Positions 36,241 to 48,550 of a stretch of 64,000 nt of DNA are shown here, in pieces. Under the pieces are notes generated by a model, which was not told where the DNA came from, made no database searches, and was given only the letters and a program-made list of their open reading frames with translations. The translations under genes and the position numbers were made by a program. This stretch comes from Camellia lanceoleosa (lineage: Eukaryota > Streptophyta > Magnoliopsida > Ericales > Theaceae): the NCBI GenBank assembly GCA_025200525.1, contig CM045763.1, positions 92,225,944 to 92,289,943 on the forward strand, read 5' to 3'. Positions within the stretch are counted from its first letter, which is position 1; each line of letters begins with the position of its first letter.

Positions 36241-37010
36241 GGGCTAGTTTGGGGTACCCTAAATCAGCCAAAAAGTCAAAAAGTTACTCCAAAATACAAA
36301 AAGATATCACTATTCACCAAAAAATATATATATATATATATTTTTTTTTTTTTCTGCCCAAAGTACACACCGAATAGACCGAAAGCCGGCTGCTGTGCAG
36401 CGGTAGTGCATATATATGAAAGGATTGGGTGTGGTTTGTACACACACCACTGTTTGGCCTGTGAGGGCTATCACGGGTCCCGTTTTGATAATCTGAACTG
36501 TTAGATGTGTAGAATTCGTCGAGTACTATATGTCTGCAAAAAATCATATTGATCGGATATCGATAACTATATGATCAGATCAGTTATGTACGACAAATGG
36601 ATGGTGTTATAATTAATGATTGAAAAATAAATATATCTGATCAGATAGCTATCGATATCCGATTAACGTGATTTTTTATAAGTACATAGTGTTCGACGAG
36701 TTATACACATTGAACGGTTCAGATTATTAAAATAGGACCTGTGATGACCCCCACGGACCAAACAAAACCATGCAGTGCTTTGTACCAAAAATAGCCAATA
36801 ATTTTGAACTCCCCTTCACAACTGCCGATTTGTACGGCTGGGGCCCACCTGTCACTATTCATCTCTTACACACTCTTTTTATACAATTTTTTAATACATA
36901 TTTTTTCATAAAAATCCAAAAAGTTAACCCAAACCTTCATATTTTTTTCTCAACTTTTTTAGTCCAAAAAGATAAAAAGTGCACTTTTTTAGGTCACCCC
37001 AAACCAGCCC
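36241..37010. mobile_element. PIF/Harbinger-type foldback MITE (770 bp)
   Basis: The terminal inverted repeats GGGCTAGTTTGGGG and GGGCTGGTTTGGGG are flanked by TTA (36238-36240 and 37011-37013). The interior folds back on itself over about 36480-36750: GATCGGATATCGATA pairs with its later complement. No protein is encoded. It sits 80 bp from the insertion site of element A. Confidence 0.75.
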
Positions 37011-37013
37011 TTA

Positions 37014-38077
37014 ATACCAAAAAAACTTTTTTATCCTATTAAAAATTACTTCTATGGAATTTGAATTTTTTTATGTGTATAGATGTTATTTATATATCAT
37101 ATTGTACATATATGTGTACTTATGTATATAGTGAAAAATTTTATTTTTCTTTTGACCCCTTCAATAATAAAATCCTGATTCCGTCCTTACATCTGCATGT
37201 ATACACAAATTTTATCTTGCACTTGCATACACATTCCTCAACCCTAATTCCATTAATCACATGATACTCATTCCTTATTTTTATTGCATTTTGTACATTT
37301 AAAAAAAAAATTGATTGTTTTATATATTGAATTATGAAAAATATTTTTCAAAGTTGTGTTGGTATTTAAACAAATAGTATTTTTTGTTGAAATTGCAAAA
37401 AAATTATGATTGTAAGTTCAATGATCTTCTCCTCTATCATGTTTTTTAAACTTATCCAACATGTTCAAACCACTAGTCTAAAATAATCAAAATATTGGCT
37501 AACTCTCCAATTTTAAAATTCAACAAGATAAAAAATTCGCAATCCACCCAAGACAATTTGATTGAGGATTAAAATTGATCCAAATCGACTCACGAGCCTA
37601 ATTGGCATGTTTGGTGTAACTTTGCAAGCTAAAAGTTAATCGTTTAGATGCAAAAGTTAAAAAAGGAAAATTTACAAATCAGTGATATTCTCTTAAAATA
37701 ATAACAAATTCATAGAAAATTTTATGACTTTAATCATTAAAATGTATAAAGTTTACAATGCATTTGTAATTATTTTAGGAGAATAATACTGATTTGTTAT
37801 TTCTCCAAGTTAAAAAGTATTTCCTCTTCACTTCTTTAATAATTTTTTTTTTTTTTGGCAATTTATTTATGTGACTTTTGTATCATAAACTATAAATAAA
37901 ATAAAAGTTATAGAGCACCCACGTGAGCAGCAACAAACGACCTTATTATTGGTGCTGTTTTAATGATGTAAGTTAGCAAAATGGTATGGGTGAAAACTAT
38001 CTTACGCATATGGTTTGGTGCAATGAAAAAGTATCGAATACTCACCAGCTCAGTATAAAAAAAAAAAAAAAAAAAAA
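37014..38077. other. AT-rich intergenic DNA
   Basis: No gene or bounded repeat is visible. It ends in a run of about 20 A residues at 38057-38077, next to a TIR element. Confidence 0.5.
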
Positions 38078-38970
38078 GGATAAATTACACTTACTATCCC
38101 TGTACTTCTATCAAAAATTTTATTTTAGTATTTTTATTTTTAATTATAACTGCTAATTCCTTACACTAACTCAAATTACAATTTTACCCTTACATCCATC
38201 TATCATTAAATAAAAGGGTAAACTACCAATAGGTCCTATTTTGGAGACTTATTACCCAATAGGTCCTACTTTGGAGACTTATTACCCATTAAGTTCTATT
38301 TGATATAATTTATTAAGTGATAAAGATAAATTTATCAGTCTTTTTTTTATGAATAATTTTATAGTGATAAATTTATCAGTCTCTTTGTTTTATGAATAAA
38401 TTTTTAGTGATAAATTTATCACTCTCTTATTTTTATAGTGTTAAATTTATTAGTTAGGACCTGTAAGTAAATAAGTCTAGTTAACAGGACTAATTGGTAA
38501 GTACCAAAATTGACAAAATTCTTCATTTGAAACATATATGATATTTTTAAGGGTTTGGTTATGGTGTGCAACTTACACTTTACACCTTACACCTTACACT
38601 TACACATTTTGTGAAAAATTAAACCTTACACTTACACTTTTTTTGAGGTTGCACACCATATGCAACCCACTTACACCTTACACCTTACACTTACACCTTA
38701 TACTTATACTTACACCTTACACTTACACTTTTTGTGTAAGTGACACATGATGTGCAATTGCATACTTAAGAAAAGTCCTATTTTTAATGTTTCATTAACA
38801 CCTTTACGCTTATACAAAAATTTCATTTTATTCCTTATATTTTTATTAAAATTTCACTTTTAATCCTTCCATTTTCAATTTCTCTTAACTTCTTTAACAA
38901 CAGGTGAATTAAAAAGTAAAATTAAAACTTGAAGTTTTAAAAATACAGGAATACCAAGTATAATTTATCC
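38078..38970. mobile_element. TIR element with internal repeats
   Basis: The ends match as inverted repeats: GGATAAATTACACTTACTAT at the left and the complement of GGATAAATTATACTTGGTAT at the right, with the similarity continuing for several tens of bases. The target duplication cannot be judged because both flanks are A-rich. The middle carries a 30-bp duplication (AATAGGTCCTATTTTGGAG and its partner, 38232-38290) and the ACACTTAC repeat, so smaller elements may have inserted. Confidence 0.6.
38560..38745. repeat. CTTACAC/CTTACACC short repeats
   Basis: Two clusters of 6-8-bp units (ACACTTAC, ACACCTTAC) lie at 38570-38632 and 38668-38735. Short complementary sequences flank them, with GTGTGCAACTTACAC pairing with GTGTAAG and TGTGCAA words. 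The region is low-complexity and not coding. It resembles a telomere repeat only loosely and is not one. Confidence 0.7.
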
Positions 38971-40069
38971 AAAAAACAATATTGCACACTTGGGCTTAAT
39001 GTCAACAAGAAGGGGGGAAAAAAAATTCAAAACATTTTTCATACATCTCAAAACACTTTGACATTCTTTTTATCATTTTCACACGTATGAGTGATCTTTT
39101 TGCAAGTTTACCGAAGCTAATGACATCCTTATATGAGTCATTAGCATTTTCAGCTAAACATTTTGCTATTATTTGTACCCCACACACTTCTCACTTACCT
39201 TGAGAGAAATTTTATTTCTATAATATATTATCCGGTTGTGGTTAGTGCCCCGAAATTGGGGTACTAATCCCCCGAATTTCTATATAAGGCCAAAAAAAAA
39301 AAAAACAGTTACCCAGATTAGAAATTAGAAGTATTAGTGTCCATTTTTTTAGTGCTACAAAACATTTTTGTATATTATCCCAATAATAATTGTGGTGTTT
39401 GTCTTTTCTATTTGAGGCATGGCTTGGGGAGCCAAATCTAGCAAAAAAATCTAGAATCAAATTTCAATATAAACATTGAAATATAAGTTGATTCAAATCA
39501 AATTCAATTCAAATTTAATCTAATCAAATTTGACAGAGGTCAGCTATATATGTATGTATACTTTAATTTCTTCATTTGGAAATTGGATTTGGATATAAAT
39601 TGATAAATCTTATAACAATTTTGGTATGGAAACAGCTATGATCACTCAAAATAAGAAAATATAATGAAACATGACCTAGTTCAAGCAAAATGGAATAACC
39701 ATTTACAAATTATGATTATTTTAAACATAATTTTAGATGGAATTGAAAAGAAAATAAATAAATAAAAACACACTAAAAGGGGGTAGGCCAAAACGCAAGG
39801 CTGGTCGAGTATTTAAAATGCTGTTGATTTAGTCATGGGTTCAAACCCTAATTCTGCTTCCGCCTCCCCCTTACCTCACTATGTCCTTTTAAGTTTGGAG
39901 GTCAAGTGGAGTAAAAAACATTAATGGAAAGGGAGAAGAAAGGAAAGCAAATTGGATAACATATGAGTAGATAAGGATGAAAACAAAAACAATTTGCTTC
40001 GAAACGTGGGGAATGAAATATATTGAGTAGATAGGGGCAAAAGGAAGGTGTGTGGGGGGGAAGAAAACA

Positions 40070-40105
<36 letters not shown>

Positions 40106-40450
40106 TTCTATGAAAAATAGAGCAAAAGAGGTAAGAATAACTCACTTTTCTTTCCCTTCAAAGTGGTGAGAGAGGAAGAGTTTCACCACCCTTCAAACCC
40201 TTTCCCTCTTATTCCTCTTAAAAGCATCCAAAAAAGGGGAAAAAATTTCCCCTTCCAATCTTTTCCTTTCCATACCTATAGGTTTTGTTTAGATCTTGGA
40301 TTTATTGAAGAAAAGGCAAACAAAAGAAAATGAAATCACTTGTGCCTCTTGAATCTTCTATAGACTACATTTCCAAAGAAAAATAAAAAAACACACATTT
40401 TCAAAGAGGTTTTGTATCTGTTTATTCAACATCATAAAGGGTCCTTAAAA
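38971..40450. other. AT-rich intergenic DNA downstream of the bZIP gene
   Basis: No open frame of note is present. At 39785-39865 a GGCTGGTCGAGT word followed by GGGTTCAAACCC resembles the A and B boxes of a tRNA-derived SINE, but its ends cannot be set. A run of more than 35 A residues lies at about 40069-40103. Confidence 0.45.
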
Positions 40451-40781
40451 ATGCTCAATAATTACACAAACCACAAATATAGTTCCAGTACACTCCAAAT
40501 CTAGGGGTTTTTTAAAATTTTTTTGAGTTACATCAACTATCAGCGGCCATTCCGGCACTCTGAATCTAATAAAACACAAATCAGTCCTGCCAAGAGAGAT
40601 CTAAATCACAAGTAAAAATCTGAGTCTTCTGTGTTCTTAATTTCTATTGAGCTATTATATGTTCCTCTGCTAATGTTAGCGGTAATTTTGGGCTTGTAAT
40701 TACGCCAAAAGTACTCAATTAACTTAAAATTTTTAAAATTAAAAAGATGCTTAAGAGTTAACAGCCATACAGTTTCCTTGA

Positions 40782-43700
40782 TCAGCCAGCAGCCACAGCA
40801 TCTGCCCGGGGACTAGTATCGAGAAGTTGACGGAGCTTTGCACCGGTCTTTGAGTTAGACTCATACATTTCACTCCGTTCGTCGCTTCTCTCAACAGATC
40901 CAGAATTGTTGACTCTAGACAACAGGTTCTCGGTTCGTCCTCCTTGCGCATTTTTCAACTTTTCCTGAGTTTAAACCCATATATGAGCACTCCGAAAGGT
41001 GAAGAGACAAACAAGGCAATGGTTGGTGATTAATCATAATTAAAAAAGCAAATGAGGTTATATTGTACCATTAACATAGCAGTTTCAAGCTTCAGTTTCT
41101 TTGAATTCTCAGTTAGTTGATTAATTTCCGACTTAAGCGACATATTTTCAGTGACAAGGGATTCAACTCTCGTTGCAAGTTCTTCAGCCTCAGCCTGGAC
41201 CAGGAAAATAACAGGATTAGTCACAATATAAGGACCACTAATTGGTAAAAATCAATGGAAAACAAGTTCAAGTTGCATGTTTCCTTATTTACTATACCTG
41301 CTTCCTCAATCTGGACCTTCTGGCAGATTCTCGATTAGATTGTTTCCTTCTTTCCCGTTTCAGCTCCCGGTCATTCTGAGTATTAAATTGAAAACACAAA
41401 AAATGCAAGTTAGAATCAAGATAATAAACTTTGGGCCAGAATGATGCAATTCCAATTTAAAGCACAGATCACTGGAACAGCACGAAGCCCTCTGGCCCGT
41501 TTTAGGTCTTTTGTATCTTCCTGTATTGGTTTTTGACAAAAATGATTAATCTCAACCAAACATATTCAAATACTCGATAAGCCCAAAGCATATATATGTG
41601 ATGCAGAAGGAAACAAGTAGAACTAAAGGAATAAAGGAGGACCATATGCAGAATGTCACCGTACCTGCAACAAGGCACCATTTGGACTAGCATTTGCATT
41701 TGGAGAATTCCCGAGCTCCAATGCCGTGATAGTTCCCACCATATTTCCGGCAACACTTGGAGGAGGGACAATGACACCCATAACTTTATCAAGAGCACCA
41801 TTTATTTCACCCACTGGAACTGGACTGCTCTGAGTTTTTGTCTTCCCATCTTCACCTGTTGACAATCGAGCAAACAAACAAATAAATTAATCAAGAAATA
41901 AACTCCCTTAAATAGTTCCCAAAACAGAAACGGTTCCTTTTCTCCTTTTTATTGTTCCCATTGTTGTTCTCAAGTTCGTGTCTTCACAAAGGGTAAAAGA
42001 ATTGACTAAAAGGCTTCAGGTACAATAAAACAATGTTCTGCGTAATAGGTAATTTTATCCATGTATCTAGTATTAGATTTTAAACTATTTGGTAAGAAGA
42101 TATCTCTACCATCCTTGCACAACATCAAAGATAAAGCGTACAGCATGAAAAGCATGGTAAATGTTATTGATATTGTTATTAAGATAGTGAAAGAACCAAT
42201 CCTAACTGGGAAATAGCAATCAAGGTAAATGTTATTGTTATTAAGATAGTGAAAAATGAATCTTACCAATAGATGGTATTTCCTCGCGGCTTCTTTTCCT
42301 ACCATTTTGACCCACCTGACAAAAGATGGGAGACCACTAAGACTTATGACACTCTTCACTATAATGCACATGGAAATCAACTAAAACGGTGTAAAAGCAC
42401 TAGCTGGTGCAAATAGTGCTTAAGCAGAGAGGGTGACTCTTACCCCTCCCGTATTTCCATTACTTCTATCACTAGAACCTTCTGTCTCCTCACTGTTGAC
42501 ATGATCATAAAATTTAAAAGTTAACCTTTTTATGAGAGGTGTAAATAAGGCATATTATAAAATTGTGTTACTGCAACCAACCTCTGAGAGTCAGCTCCTC
42601 CCTCAGCACTGTCTGCATTACCATTGCCTAGTGACATTGCTAGCCCATCAAACTCTTTCAATTTCTTCACTAAGCCTTGATCTGTATTTCCTGATGACTT
42701 GGTAGGTGTTTCCATGTTTGGAATGGCAGCCTGCATTGCCACTCAAAATAAGATCCAAAATCCACCCATGTGTGCTTATGCAGTTAGTAAAGACAATAAT
42801 CCCTCTTCTCTCTCTAAAGTAGTTCTTAATTTCACGACCAAATATAACAACAAGAATAAAAGATCACTGAAGATACAAGTACCAAAGATTTGCTAAAAGA
42901 AGATGTAACCCCTTAACCGTGTCATTATGACCCATAGAATTATGGAATTGGAAACCAAACACATACCCATTAGAGCTCAATCTGATATTCTAATTGCGGT
43001 TGCATTTAATTCATAAGCTAATTACATCATTTTGGGAGATGGTGGTTGTTTAAAACAAGGGCTAAAAGGGGGGCATAATAGTTGATTGAAAGTCACATTT
43101 CCAGGCACATGGTTATCGTCATTGTACAATTTACTAGGCTGATGCTTCCAACTTTCAGTACGACACCCACCTACATCTCAGAAGCAGTGTGGAGGGAATG
43201 GAGTACCCCAAGAACTCAACTATGAAACATTCTAAGATTAACCAATTATGATTCTGAGTCATAAAGAAAACCAAAACTAATAGAAAGCAGACTTACAAGA
43301 GTAACTCCAGGATGTGCATAAACACCTCCATGCGCATAGATTGCTGCATAAGGCGGCCCGTAAGGTGGCATCATATGCTGCTAAAACAGATAGTTTAATT
43401 TAAGTTACAAATTGCCTCAGCATCCTTAGATGACTCGAAGGTAGCTGAAAATTACAAAATGGAACTTTGCATCATATCATACCTGTGGTGGTCCCCACAT
43501 ATAAGGGTGAGGAGCATGACCAGATGCAACGGCTGAGTTAAAATATGGTGGTACAGCAACTCTGGCGCCATAAAATGCCTAAAGGTACAACAAACTATCT
43601 TGGATCACTACTTCAATATAGACTTGAGAAAATGATTACTTCAATTTTTGTTTTCGATACATATGTTTTACAGATATAGATAAATAAGAGTATACATAGA

Positions 43701-43985
43701 GTGAAAAACCTGCATGGCTGCCCAATCAGGATAGACATGAATGTTGTTGGCCTGATCCTGTCAATACAAAAGGAAGGGCCAATAACATCAAGTGGACGTA
43801 ACAGAAAATGACAATACCGTATACTCAAAATACATATGACGTTTCTTCACAATTTTTTTCTCAAATTAAATGACAAATGTTCTCACCCAACAAAGTCAGG
43901 AGGTCCCAAATAGTTATTAGCTTACCAATGGAGGTGAAGATGGTTTCACAGGCTTAGAAGGCTTTGTCTCTTCACTATTTCCCAT
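40782..43985 (-). CDS. GBF3-like: G-box binding factor, group G bZIP (GBF3/CPRF-like)
   Basis: The protein is a nuclear transcription factor that binds CACGTG (G-box) as a dimer. Eleven coding exons, from the start: 43926-43985, 43710-43757, 43483-43578, 43297-43380, 42582-42730, 42444-42492, 42267-42315, 41665-41855, 41298-41375, 41069-41194 and 40782-40964. All borders follow GT-AG and all phases agree; the total is 1113 bases, or 370 residues plus a stop. Residues 1-96 form the proline-rich multifunctional mosaic region (VHVYPDWAAMQ-type block, MWGPPQHMMPPYG). Near residue 116 is GLVKKLKEFDGLAMSLGNGN. The basic region (243-268) has ERRKQSNRESARRSRLRKQ with the N-x7-R contact pair, and five leucines at seven-residue steps (about 273-301) form the zipper. 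The C-terminus, QLLDTSPRADAVAAG, is typical of GBFs. Length and exon pattern match the family. The linker after residue 96 is short. The start (MGNSEE) is the family start. Confidence 0.93.
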
Positions 43986-45900
43986 GGTCCAAGCACCAAA
44001 CTGGTATTCTTGAATGATTCAGAGATGACACAAGAAAATCCTTTTGACAGCCACCACTTCCGTTTTTTGACAGAACAGTCAGTCAGCTGCGTAAGCATAT
44101 CCATGTCAATTGTCATTTAGATAAATGTTTCAAGATATAACAGTACTCTCATAAATAAATAAATAAATAAAAATAATTCAAGCTGAAAATGTCAGATAGA
44201 GATAAGAATACAGGGATTAACTCATCCTTAATACAAATTCATGAATTTAAGTCCATTTAGTGGCTAGGAACCCAAACGTTCAGTGAGTTTCTCATATTAC
44301 TATCTTTGCAAACATGGCTAAACCAAATCAAACGACAGGAGTGCAGCTGCAAAGATCCACTAAAAAGTATAATCTTGGTGATCAGGCCGGCCCAACAAGC
44401 TTTGTTTCTACGCATGGAGAGAGAGACAAAAGAAAAGCCAGCATTTGAAACCAACTTGAATTTAGTGGCAGAAACTGTGGAAATAATTTCTAAATACGTT
44501 CGGAGTATAGAGTGGTCTCCTGGCCAAAAACCAGAATAAAAATATGCTACTTTACCTGAACTATCATTCGCCAAAATTTCGATTGTCTCCACTGAAGCTT
44601 AATAAATCCTTAATAAAAAGTGAAATCATCTTAATACTTGAATACTCTATACTACTAATAACAACCACAACAAAAGAAATCCTACTCCTAAAACTACTTT
44701 TCTGTCCTGCGACGGTCATTTTTTACCCTGGGGATAGAACAAAACCAATTTATTAAAGAAATAAGGAGACCCAAAGTATATTAAGTGTTTTCCCAATCAA
44801 ATCTAAACATGGGTAATTACCAAAAAAATGAATCTAGATATGACATAGCAATAATACTTTCAGATGCACAGTGTTTAACCGAAAATTAAAAGCCGCAGAT
44901 ACAACCGTTTATCAATCGGAAATCATGCTCAAGAAAGATATCAACAGGTAACACAACTTACTCTGAATAGACCAAGTATCAATGATTTGATTTGCTTTAA
45001 TATGTGGCAGATCTTCTAAGTTACACAGATCTTTACAAGTTATATAACAAGATTCAAATATCGACACAGAACAAGTCATTTATACTATTTCCAGCTCCAA
45101 TTCAAATATTAATTATTCAAAAAAAAAAAAAGAAGAGTGAGAGAGAGAGAGAGTGGAAAGATATGAAAGGAGGGGGACATTGTTGTCTTTCCCCATCCCC
45201 ACCCAATATCGAGAACATAAGTTACATAACTGATCATTATGAGTATCATATCAATCCAAGATAACCAGAAGGTAAATGACCAAACTATCCTCAAAGGTTC
45301 AACTTTCCACGATCGACCGCTTCAATGTACTCGAAAACGATTCTACTTTTTGTGATTTCTAAACTTACAATCGACCGCTTCAATGTACTCGAAAACGATT
45401 CTCTAAGCCGAAACAGTTTGAATTTTCCACGATCTCCCCTTCGTCTCTCTCTCTCTGTCTCTCTCTCTCTCTAAAGTCCTAAACTTGATAACAGTATTCC
45501 ATGAAACACACAAACAATGTTTCAATCAAATCATCAAAAATAGAAACTCAAATTCAAATTCTATAGCAGAAACAAACACAAATTCGAGAGATCAACACAA
45601 GTTTCATCTCCAAATATCGAAATTTCACAAAGCAAATCCACTACTCCAACACTATAATTCAAAAAATCGAACTTCAAATTCAACATACCTTCAATTCTCG
45701 AACCACCACCAACCTCTGGCAGCGACGAAAAGCTTCAAAAAAACTCAGAACAAAAAAAAAAAAAAAAAAAGGTAAAAACCGAAGAGCTCCGACTATCTCC
45801 AATGGTGGAAAGGAAAAATAGAAATTGGTTGATTTACTGAGGCCCAAACCCTAGCTTCTCTACTGCTGCATTATCTCTCTCTACTTTCTCTCTCTAGAAA
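43986..45900 (-). other. 5' leader and leader intron of the bZIP gene
   Basis: A likely untranslated first exon spans 45689 to about 45900; on the minus strand it ends AAG|GTATGT. A plausible acceptor TTACGCAG lies at 44087-44094, making 43986-44086 the second leader exon ending at the ATG. The intron contains a 33-bp direct repeat 58 bp apart (45313 and 45371), a CT run (45446-45475) and a GA run (45134-45155). No coding sequence is seen. Borders are predictions. Confidence 0.55.
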
Positions 45901-46007
45901 ACGCAGAGCGAGGGAAGAGTTTTTAGCTTTTGCAGAAGATAGAGAGAGAGGGCGGGGGGTGAAGGAGGAGGAGAGAGAAAGGCAAGATCCACGTCACGAT
46001 ACACGTG
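45841..46007 (-). promoter_or_regulatory. Promoter-proximal motifs of the bZIP gene
   Basis: Read on the minus strand, a telo-box (AAACCCTA on the + strand, 45846-45853) overlaps a site II element (TGGGCC complement, 45841-45846), a pair common in plant promoters and leaders of growth-linked genes. Further upstream are a hybrid C/G-box, CCACGTCAC (45989-45997), and a perfect G-box, ACACGTGT with core CACGTG at 46002-46007. The G-box is the binding site of this gene's own protein class. Confidence 0.6.
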
Positions 46008-46223
46008 TTCGTATAGAGACGAGAGTATGCGTACAAGTGTAAACCCTGGGTTGTGTGTTGTACATACGACTTGGGCCTATCGTGGTTGTTGAGTTGGTCC
46101 ATCGATACTCTGCGTTTCTGCAATTTTTATTATTTTTTTATTTAGATAAAATTATACTGACACCCTCCAAATTATATTGAAATAACATTGACACCCCTTC
46201 ATTAGGTCCATGTTGGTTGATTG

Positions 46224-46747
46224 CAATGTTTTAAAAACCGGACCGGTAAGTGAATCGGAAAAGGGACCGGGTGGACGGGTCACCGGTTCAACCGGAATCC
46301 AACCTTGACGTAATAAATATATTAAAATTATATTTAAATAAAAATATAAGTAATAAAATTATAAATTAAAAATATTAAATTATCTTAAATATTTGTCCTA
46401 ATATTTTTTTTACTGAAAAATATAATAATACATTTTAAAATATTATTAATTTCAATTTTGGAAAATGAAATCAAATATTTAATATTCCTTCCATATGATT
46501 TTAATTCAAATAATTTGATTGAAAGGAGAGCAAAAATTTTGGAGGGATATCAAAATTTCAATATTCCCTCCAATACATTTGATTGAATCCCACATGGATT
46601 TTTTGAGTTTTTTTGAAAGAGTTTTTTTCTTATAAATAGGTGAAGACTTTCACAATAATTTCATCAATCTCTTAATGGGATTCCTCACAAGAGGAGACCC
46701 TTGAAAAAGAGTTTCAAATTAAAATTTTCTTATATTCTTATATTTTA

Positions 46748-46784
<37 letters not shown>

Positions 46785-47029
46785 AGAAAGAAAGAAAGAA
46801 AAAATTAAAAAAATATATATTTTCCCCGGTAGGTTCACCGGTTTTCACTATAAAATAAGAAAGAAAGAAAGAAAAAATTAAAAAAAAATATATTTTCCCC
46901 GGTAGGTTCACCGGTTTTCACTAAATCTTCCGGTTTTTGCAAATGGCCGGTTTTGGTGGGCTGACCAGACCGGAGCCCCCTCCGGTCACCAGTTGAACCG
47001 GCCGGTCCGGTCCGGGTTTTAAAACCTTG
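46224..47029. mobile_element. Non-autonomous hAT-type element
   Basis: The terminal repeats CAATGTTTTAAAA and CAAGGTTTTAAAA (complement of the right end) continue into CCGGACCGG. An 8-bp target duplication, GTTGATTG, flanks it at 46216-46223 and 47030-47037, the size typical of hAT elements. It has CCGGTT-rich ends, an AT-rich middle and no transposase. It sits about 200 bp upstream of the G-box of the bZIP gene. Confidence 0.85.
46778..46923. repeat. 73-bp tandem duplication inside the hAT element
   Basis: TAAAATAAGAAAGAAAG begins at 46778 and 46851, and both copies run to CACCGGTTTTCACTA. They follow a (TA)n run at 46750-46778. The near identity of the copies points to a recent duplication. 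Confidence 0.9.
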
Positions 47030-47037
47030 GTTGATTG

Positions 47038-48410
47038 GTAAATTTTTACTTTTGCCCTTGTTAAAAGCATGCTCCATATTTAATTTTCTCATGCATTCAA
47101 TAACACCACCAACTATCAATTTTATCTTAACTATTTATCATCTACTTTTATAACATCAAATGATAATACCTTATTTATTTCTATATACTTAAGTCATTGC
47201 ATCTCTTTTCACTATTACAATTGGTCGGGTGTTTTATCCACTGTTTATTACTGTCATCAAAAACTATCGTAACACAATTCCAAGATCACTATCCATCACT
47301 ATCTCTCTCAATTCATAACCTCTACTGCTAGCATATTTCTTTTCTCTTATCTCTACGCAAACAATCCTTATCACAACTATTACATTTTCTTGACAAAATA
47401 ATCATCTAAATAAAATACAAATCACTCAAAACTTGTATTAACAATCATATAGGCCTTGTCTGAGAATGTGAATTTTTAGTTAAAAAAAAGTTAAAAAGTC
47501 ACTACAAATTATCACATCACCCCTTTTACTTTTCTGTACATTATTTTATAAAAAGCTAATTAAAATAGTCAATTCTCAAATGAGTGCCGTTTTGGGAAGA
47601 TTTGTAAAAAGCAGCGTTTTTGATACAAGGGGAAAAAAACAAGGCAACCAAAACGCAACAAAAATCATTTGGGGAGAGATAAAAATGAAAGTGTTGAAAT
47701 TACGTAATCACCCTCCATGTTAACAAATTAGGATCTACGGCAAAAAAGTAAATTTTCTATGTTGGATATGAGTATTTTGGTCATTTTAATTTGATTTGAC
47801 ACCATAAACAAATATTACACCAAAAAGTTAAAAGCTAGCTTTTTATCAATTTCCCAGATCATTTTTCAAAAAAACTAAAAAACTTGATAAAAAGTCAAAA
47901 GTCAACTTTTTACCAATTTTCTAAAACACTAGTGAGCCTATACTTTCACTTTGAATCCCAATGTTTGGGAAGTTAGTTTTTGGGTTTTTTTTTTTGTTTT
48001 GTTTCACTAAAAGGCCAATTAGTTACAAAACCAAAAAAAATAAATCCAAACAAAATATCACATCAAACCCCATAATCATTTTACTTTTTCTTTCACAAAC
48101 ATCACATCCAACTACAAAAAAATCCAACTATCTTTTCAAATACAAAAAAAAATTTCTCCAATAATATCCTATAACTAAAAAAACTCGCTTCCCAAACACT
48201 CACATAATTGCCAATTACCATAATTACACACAATTCACAAGAAAAAATTAGGATTGTTACAATAGACATATGTAATGATTTGCTATATCAATACAAAACC
48301 ATTCAATTGAAGAGAAAATATGCGGAGAAATATGAGTAATACTTCAGAGTGGGAAGAGATTGTGATTTGAAAATGCTATTATTGTATTAAAGATAGAAAA
48401 TGATAAGAAA
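47038..48410. other. AT-rich intergenic DNA with foldback relics
   Basis: No gene is seen. A likely Tourist-type foldback runs from about 47961 to 48200, with ends TGTTTGGGAAGTTAG and TGTTTGGGAAGCGAG in inverted orientation; its target duplication is unclear. A weaker pair of ends lies at about 47452-47588. Confidence 0.4.
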
Positions 48411-48550
48411 AATGCTAGAGAGTCCAAATTTTTTACTAAATGAATGACCAAACCTCTCACATGAGTGTGGGGCCCACAAAAAAATGAACCCCACACCCAT
48501 GTGAGAGATTTGGTCATTCATTTGGTAAAAAATTTTGTATTTCTAGCATT
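48411..48550. repeat. 140-bp foldback element, near-perfect hairpin
   Basis: The first and last 53 bases (AATGCTAGA at both ends) are inverted complements with only a few mismatches. The pairing extends through GTGTGGGG, leaving a loop of roughly 20 bases. No target duplication is obvious. It is probably a MITE; a transcript would form a long hairpin RNA. Confidence 0.8.

Noticed and set aside
38560..38745. Interstitial telomere-like repeat
   Set aside because: The unit is CTTACAC/CTTACACC, not CCCTAAA, and is irregular.
39785..39865. Possible tRNA gene or SINE with a GGGTTCAAACCC B-box
   Set aside because: No cloverleaf can be drawn, the A-box is poor and no tail or target duplication is visible; kept only as a relic note.
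44257..44592. 111-codon open frame in the leader intron of the GBF gene
   Set aside because: No recognisable domain, no splice support, and it lies fully within an intron.
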